A DNA stretch of 64,000 bases, taken from the NCBI RefSeq assembly GCF_016097555.1, contig NC_054708.1, forward strand, positions 27,187,572 to 27,251,571. The letters are read 5' to 3'. Positions within the stretch are counted from its first letter, which is position 1. Each line of letters begins with the position of its first letter. A model generated the notes under the pieces. It was given only the letters and a program-made list of their open reading frames with translations. It ran no database searches and had not been told where the DNA came from. A program made the translations under genes and the position numbers. Below are positions 57,979 to 64,000 of the stretch, piece after piece. The DNA comes from Gigantopelta aegis (lineage: Eukaryota; Mollusca; Gastropoda; Neomphalida; Peltospiridae).

Positions 57979-58239
57979 ACTTTTTAGTATAAAAATTAGG
58001 ATTTTTCAAGGCACTTTCTTTTGGGAAGGTGCTCATGTTCAGACTCACAAAATTCCTGAATAAATCCCAGGCTTAATATCCAGTTGAGGTTCAAGCATGC
58101 TCACTAGGTCCTTGGGACACATTTCACCTATCTGGGCTGTTGTCTAAAATAGCGGGTTAATGGTTAGTTGTTCGAGGTTAGTGAGATGATTTAACCGCTA
58201 CACCACCAAGCTACATGTACATGTAGCCAGTTTGATAAA

Positions 58240-58515
58240 AGTTACCGTCCTCGGTGGTGTCGTGGTTAAGCCATCGGACATAAGGCTGGTAGGTACAGGG
58301 TTCGCAGCCTGGTACCGGCTCCCACCAAGAGTGAGTTTTAAGGACTCAGTGGGTATGTGTAAGACTTCTACATCCTTTTCTCTCTCACTAACCACTAACA
58401 ACTAACTAACTATCCTGGACAGACAGCCCAGATAGCTGAGGTGTGTGCCCAGGACAGTGTGCTTGAACCTTAATTGGATATAAGCACGAAAATAAGTTGA
58501 AATGAAATGAAAATG
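58240..58515 (+). mobile_element. SINE, family D, full length
   Basis: Head CCTCGGTGGTGTCGTGGTTA, body GACAGACAGCCCAGATAGCT, tail TTGGATATAAGCAC. Confidence 0.82.
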
Positions 58516-59542
58516 ATAAAATTCAATTTAAACGTGCAATTTTGAGTATTTAAAAAAAGATTAGTTAACTATTTGCAATATATCATGCACATCATTCTCC
58601 TTCCTATGACAGACCATTCTTCGATATGATGATGTTATTAATCTACATAAATGTGTATTGACATGTCATTAATGGTCAAAATGTGAATCGCCTTATCCAC
58701 TGTTCACAGTAATATAAGTGTATTCCAAAACTCGGCAGCATTTGTGTGTCCCACTAACTGAAATCTCACCCACTCCCACACACCCCACACCCACCCCACA
58801 ACCCCCCCCCAAAAAACAAAAAAAACAGCAAAAAAACCATGTTGGTGCAGCAAAAAAACTTTAAATATTTACAAAATATTCATTATCATTGCACACATAT
58901 GCACAAAAGATATTAAAAGGCACAAATCAGATCATCACATTTTAGCTTATTATTACTCATTGACATGTGTTACATTTGTGTGTTACCATTAACTACAATA
59001 CAATCAACATAAAACTGGGCATGTAGGTGTTGTGATGCAGGGCAGTTGCAACAAAACTAGTATGTATGTGTACATAACATATATAATAAATACTCTACTT
59101 AATCATAGATGCTTTAATACTAGAGCAAAATCAATGTATATGGTGTAATGTTTAAATTTGAGATGTTACGTCTAAGGTAATGGTGAAACTAGTCTTTAAA
59201 AATTAAATTTACTTAGTTCTCTCGAAACATTGTATTGTACAGGCCCATGCATAGAAACCAAGATCGGGGGGGGGGGGGGGGGGGGGGGCATGGGTCACAG
59301 GTCCCCACTTGTGGACTAAAATGTAAGTTTTTATATAATAAAGATTTTAAAAATCTGGATTGTGTCTTCGATCCACTAGAGGTATTGTAGCCAACTTCAG
59401 ATATCGTTCTTATGGGCCTGTTTTACTGTAACGTAACTGCAGCTGGTTGACATTTGCAGTTTCCTGTTCAGAACATTCATTTATGTGCATCATTTGTTCC
59501 AAAGTCCACAGAATCTCAAAACTGTCTTGATGAGACCATGGG

Positions 59543-59862
59543 CAGGATTTAGCTCAGTCGGTTGAGCGTTCGTTTGAGGTGCTTGCGTCTCAGGATCGAA
59601 CCACCTCGGTAGATCCGTTCAACTGATTGGTTTTTTTTCTCGTTCCAACCATTGCACCACAAATGGTCAAAGGCTCTGGTATGTGCTTTCCTGTCTGAGG
59701 AAAGTGCATATAAAAGATCCCTTGCTGCATTAAGAAAATGTATCTGGTTTCCTCTGTTGACCATGAGTCAGAATTACCAAATGTTTGACATCCAATAGCC
59801 AATAATTAATATATCAGTGTGCTCTAGTGGTGTCGTTAAACAAAACAAACTTTACTTTACTC
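59543..59862 (+). mobile_element. SINE, family F, full length
   Basis: Head GATTTAGCTCAGTCGGTTGA with B-box-like GGATCGAACC, shared body AAAAGATCCCTTGCTGCATT, 3' end TCTAGTGGTGTCGTTAAAC. Confidence 0.87.
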
Positions 59863-59924
59863 TGAATAAGATTTGAATATTTTGCTAGCAGTGTACACAC
59901 TGGATGAATTTGTAAATGCTTTAT

Positions 59925-60035
59925 TCTCATTCCAGCCAGTGCACCACGACTGGTATATCAAAGGCCGTGGTATGTGCTATCCTGTCTGTGGGATGGTGCA
60001 TATAAAAGATCCCTAGCTACTAATGGAAAAATGCT
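59925..60035 (+). mobile_element. SINE, family B fragment
   Basis: CCAGTGCACCACGACTGGTA through AAAAGATCCCTAGCTACTAA; both ends missing. Confidence 0.75.
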
Positions 60036-60682
60036 TAAAGACTTGGAAATAAATTTTACTATGTTAAAAAAATACTTGAAGTAAGAAATTAAGTTTAAGA
60101 CAGAAACACCTCACGATGTTTTGAGAGGACTAAGTACATTTGCTTGTAACTAATATAGCTCATAAAGATGGTGGGTAATGGTAGTGACGTCCATGTATAC
60201 TTTTGTAATCTATATATACTCACAAGTTCGCTTTTGCTGGACAAATTTTGATAATAAATGGTATTTTACAAGAATCCATTGTTAATTTTTTTTACATTGT
60301 GCGTGTGTATATATACATGTAATACCATAATTACCATATTTCCTCCAAAAATTTAACGTGAATTTTTCTATTGCACGTCAGTGCCAAAATACTTCTAAAA
60401 ATACATGTACGACCACAGGGAAATATAAAAAAAGATTGTGAATTAAAATTTCGACCACCCTATTAACCGTACTTTTTCCTTTTCTTTTTTAAAGTCAGCT
60501 ATTAATGTGTCAACGCTCAAGTCTAAGGTGTATGTGAAAAATAATTGAATTGAAATGTGAAAGTAATTATAGAGGAAATACAGTAGTTCATTTTACTATT
60601 ATTATGAAAAATTTAATTATACGTAACACATTGAGTTTTGCTTGCTGTAGCTCTTGTAGTTTTAATGATCTCCCATATGAGC

Positions 60683-60955
60683 CTGGGATCGATCTCCGTC
60701 GGTGGACCCATTGGGCTATTTCTCGTTCCAGCCAGTGCTCCACAACTGGTGTAACAAAGGACGTGGTATGTACTATCCTGTCTGTGGGATGGTGCATATA
60801 AAAGATCCCTTGCTGCTAATCGAAAAGAGTAGCCCATGAAGTGGCGACAGCAGGTTTGCTCTCAATATCTGTGTGGTCCTTAACCATATGTCCGACGCCA
60901 TATAACCTTAAATAAAATGTGTTGAGTGTGTCGTTAAATAAAACATGTCCTTCCT
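60683..60955 (+). mobile_element. SINE, family A, lacking the head
   Basis: GGGATCGATCTCCGTCGGTG to the 3' end TTGAGTGTGTCGTTAAATAA with a CCTT-rich tail. Confidence 0.83.
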
Positions 60956-61189
60956 TTTCTTCCCATCTGAGCAACCAAATTAGGGTTCATAATTATAACA
61001 GCAATTTATCTTCATGCTTATATCCAGATACGGTTCAAGCATGCTGTCCAGGTCACACACGTCAGCTATATCTAGCTGAGTTGTCTGTCCATGCAGGACA
61101 GTGGGTTAGTGGTTAGTGAGAGAGAAGTCGTCATAGTCATCGCCGTACAGGCTCCTATATATTTATTTTTTTTGCGGGGGGGGGGGGGG

Positions 61190-61490
61190 GGGGCTGGCTT
61201 TTGCCCAAATTAAACAAAAATGCCTGAATCTGCATAACAATTTAAAAAATGTATTCATATTAGCATTACTGTCAAACAGCTATTTATATATATATTATTA
61301 TATATTATTATATATATGGTTGTAAATGAATCACTTCGCATTTTTACTTGGATTATGACAAATTTTGATGGTAGAATGATGGCAATACCTGGTAAAAAGG
61401 TTGGCACATTTTGCCTCAATAGCTCTTTTGTCCGGAGGTTTTGCTCCAGCACCCCGCCCCCCCCCCCCCCCATCCCGTATGCTTATGGGT
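61190..61490 (-). mobile_element. Family H repeat, both ends at G/C runs
   Basis: GGCTGGCTTTTGCCCAAATT after a G-run at the left, GCACCCCGCCCC and a C-run at the right. Interior matches 22205-22450 and 1275-1565. Confidence 0.65.
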
Positions 61491-61899
61491 GTAGTGGCTT
61501 TACACCTTCCCACTAAGTCATTAAGTCATTAGGTGGGAGACGGTACTGACATGCAAAGCCAGTACCTTCCGGCCATACGTTTCAAAGCTTAACAACTATG
61601 CCACCAAGGCCCGTATTTGATTTCTTATTATTATTACATTAGCATTTTAATGGTGTGAGTTCAGTCTTGATGTTTATGTTCTGTCATTTTCAGAGTGTGT
61701 GCTAGATTGTTAAACAGAAATAAATCAAGCCATTCAACTTTATTCTTGGTCTAACAATTCTGCTAATATTCTACAAAAACATGTGATCATAACCTGATTT
61801 TTACTCCTAAACTTGCTGTGGTGGGTTTATTTTTAATTTTTAAGCAATTATTTTCAATTTTGTTTGGCTATATCTGTTATCTACGTCACACACAAAATG

Positions 61900-63260
61900 C
61901 ATATACACTGTAAGTACTTTCCAATTTAAAAACGAGATATGTTTTGCTATTTCACTGGTCACTGTGATCAAATGATCAAATCGTCATCCGGGCCCATGCT
62001 TATAAAACATTTAGAGTCCAGACTCAATCTCAAATGATGTGGCACACATACAATTTGTATGGCGTTGCCATGACGTTACTGTCTCAGGCTCTTATTAGAG
62101 TCTCGAGTCTATAGACTCTAAAAAGTTTTATAAGCACCAGGCCAGGTACTGTGTGTAAAATACAGTGAAACCCCTCTAAACCGGAGACTCAAGGGACTAA
62201 GAAGAAAGTCTAGTTTAGAGAGGGTATGTTCTGTTCTGATGTTAAAGGGAGAACTTTCAGGTTTTTAGAGGGTCCAGTTTTGAGGAGCTTAATTGTACAC
62301 ATATTATGAAAAAAGTGACACCAAAAAACTTAATTTGATATTTTTCAAGTTCAGTCATGATATTAAACCAATACTAATGCTAGAAGATGATACCCGACAT
62401 CCCCCAGCTGGTCTTGAATAAGATAGTCTGATATGACGAGTATTTTTTAATATGAAAAATATTAACCCAGTCTATGTTAATTGATATTTGTTTTGGCTTT
62501 GCCAAGATAAATACCAATTAACTAGACGAGGTTGATATTTTACATATTAGAAAACACGAGTAGCGAATTCTAATTATCCTATAACACTTCTAAAATAACA
62601 TTCTAATTATGTTTTTAGTAAATGACAGTACTAAAGTCACCACTATCGATAATATGACGTCATCACGATTAGCACAGATTAGTTTGACGTCACGCATTTT
62701 AAACAAATATTTGAAAATGTTATGCTCAGGTACACGGGTCTTGTTGGCTTGTAAGCAAATGACCCATCCACAGCAACACATTACCTAGAGAGTAAATTTG
62801 CATACCATTATTAACCGGGTTAATAAAGTAAATTAATACATGGGTTTATGAAATGGATATCATGGGTAAGTTATAGAATAAATCAATTTATTACCCCAGC
62901 AGGCACTCATAACAGGGAAAATAAAAATCATAATTTTTCACTGAGAAATTATCATGCATTGGTTTAACGTACACTACTATTGGACGATTTGATGCCAACA
63001 AACCAGTCACCTTGTCGGTACTAAATATGATGTCATCACGATTCGGCAAAGCACATACAATGACATCACGCAGTTTCAGTGTTAAAGTTGTAATAAAATG
63101 GTAGTTTAATGCAATTCATTATAGATTTTCTTTTACAGAATACATAGAACCTTGTATTTTGAAAATTATCTGTGAACTGTGAATAAAATACAAAGTTAAA
63201 GCAAGAACAGTAAAGTAGTTTACGTCGTTTCAATATACTGGCTTTTAAAGCCCCCCAAAT
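61900..63260. other. Stretch with no recognisable gene
   Basis: Apart from the MITE at 62161-62297, AT-rich sequence with scattered short inverted repeats; no LE-like cysteine frames on either strand. Confidence 0.5.
62161..62297. mobile_element. MITE related to 2533-2713
   Basis: Left end TACAGTGAAACCCCTCTAAA; right end, inverted, TACAATTAAGCTCCTCAAAA. Same family as the copy at 2.5 kb; no coding capacity. Confidence 0.65.
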
Positions 63261-63264
63261 AGCT

Positions 63265-63416
63265 GGGGTAATAAATAGAATAGCCAACTCGGTACCAGTT
63301 ATTATCAAATTTATATCCCTCGTGAAATAATTTTCACTTACAAAAGCTTGTGACAAGTGAAAATATTTTAACTCGGGACATAAATTTTATAATAACTGGT
63401 AACTCGTTTATTATCC
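63265..63416. repeat. Foldback palindrome, same family as 12061-12206
   Basis: Outer arms TACCAGTTATTAT / ATAATAACTGGTA, inner arms CTCGTGAAATAATTTTCAC and its complement around AAAAGCTTGTGACAAG. Confidence 0.8.
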
Positions 63417-63681
63417 TTTATGTATATATGGCCTCAGACAGATATATTGGTAACCATCCTTGTTGATATCATGGTGTATAGTGGTTTTACACCTATACCC
63501 ATTGAGTCGTTAAAACTTGCTACCATCAAAATCCTTGGTTTACAATCGCCAAGCCATCCATTACTATTGTACCTTGCACCAATGCATGAGGCTGATTCCT
63601 GCAGTATGCTCCGCCACTATCAGGACAGCAGTAGAGAACACACTTGCTATCAATAATTACTTCTTAATCTCTTACCTTCAG

Positions 63682-64000
63682 CATGTTCCTGCGATGCCGG
63701 TGGATCTAAAAATGGTGACTGTAACAAACAGACTGGCCAGTGTGACTGTCGTCAGAACGTCGCCATGTTTGGACAGAATAATACGAATGGAATGCTGAAT
63801 GACAGGCATTGCACTGCATGTGTCTCCAATTTCTACGGGTTTGGAAACACTGACGGTTGTGTCCTCTGTAACTGCGATCAGACTGGATCAACTAGCCCGC
63901 AGTGCGCTAATGACGGCCAGTGCCCTTGCAAGGAAACAATTGATGGACGCCGGTGCGACAAGTGCAAGCCATCGTTCTTTTTCTTCAGCGCAAATGGATG
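63682..64000 (+). CDS. Laminin-EGF exon (two LE repeats), continues past the window
   Basis: Acceptor TTACCTTCAG, phase 1 in. Frame: CSCDAGGSKNGDCNKQTGQC, CDCRQNVAMFG, CTACVSNFYGFGNTDGCVLC, then NCDQTGSTSPQCANDGQCPC and CDKCKPSFFFFSANG. That is one full LE repeat, with an unusual insertion (NNTNGMLNDRH) between cysteines 6 and 7, and most of a second; open to the end of the window. There is no start codon, signal peptide or LN domain between 56430 and 63682, so it is most likely an internal exon spliced from 52328, i.e. the long laminin chain. It could instead belong to a separate gene whose first exon I cannot see. Confidence 0.85.

Overview
The window is animal genomic DNA, most probably from a marine mollusc. 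The evidence is many-exon genes with GT-AG introns, laminin-family extracellular-matrix domains, dense microsatellites, and dozens of tRNA-headed SINE copies of types I associate with molluscan genomes. The phylum is an inference; no species call is possible.

Two genes can be reconstructed exon by exon and lie head to head. (1) On the minus strand, 21803 down to 8324, a complete 12-exon gene for the alpha subunit of the mitochondrial processing peptidase (PMPCA). All splice phases agree and give a 528-residue protein. (2) On the plus strand from 26036, a laminin beta-like gene: signal peptide, laminin N-terminal (LN) domain, five laminin-EGF (LE) repeats with the fifth truncated, a laminin IV type B (LF) domain and a further LE repeat. 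After the exon ending at 52328 two continuations fit in the same phase. One is a 1.3-kb exon (54711-56017) encoding a Thr-rich mucin-like stalk, one transmembrane helix and a 258-residue cytoplasmic tail with its own stop and poly(A) signal. The other is a further LE exon (63682 onward, running off the window) that restores the canonical LE-LE junction. The simplest reading is a laminin beta-like gene with an alternative last exon that makes a membrane-anchored LN-LE-LF receptor-like isoform of 1298 residues. This is the main discovery candidate.

Layout: 1-8 kb, repeats including an inactivated Tc1/mariner element; 8.3-21.8 kb, PMPCA; 21.9-26 kb, divergent intergenic region with a SINE split by a candidate solo LTR; 26-56 kb, the laminin-like gene with a 9.3-kb first intron full of repeats; 56-63.7 kb, SINEs, palindromes and microsatellites, either intergenic or the long intron of the secreted isoform; 63.7-64 kb, laminin-EGF exon.

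The introns carry a second unusual signal. In three introns of the two genes a minisatellite array starts at the 5' splice site. In two of them (47066-48040 and 12465-12960) the repeat unit contains a copy of the exon end plus the splice donor, giving runs of about 7 to 14 tandem decoy donors. Other mobile DNA includes SINE families that share a 3' end, TTAA-flanked MITEs, a Mutator-like MITE with a 9-bp target duplication, and a palindromic foldback family. No real tRNA or rRNA gene, CRISPR array or prokaryotic feature was seen.
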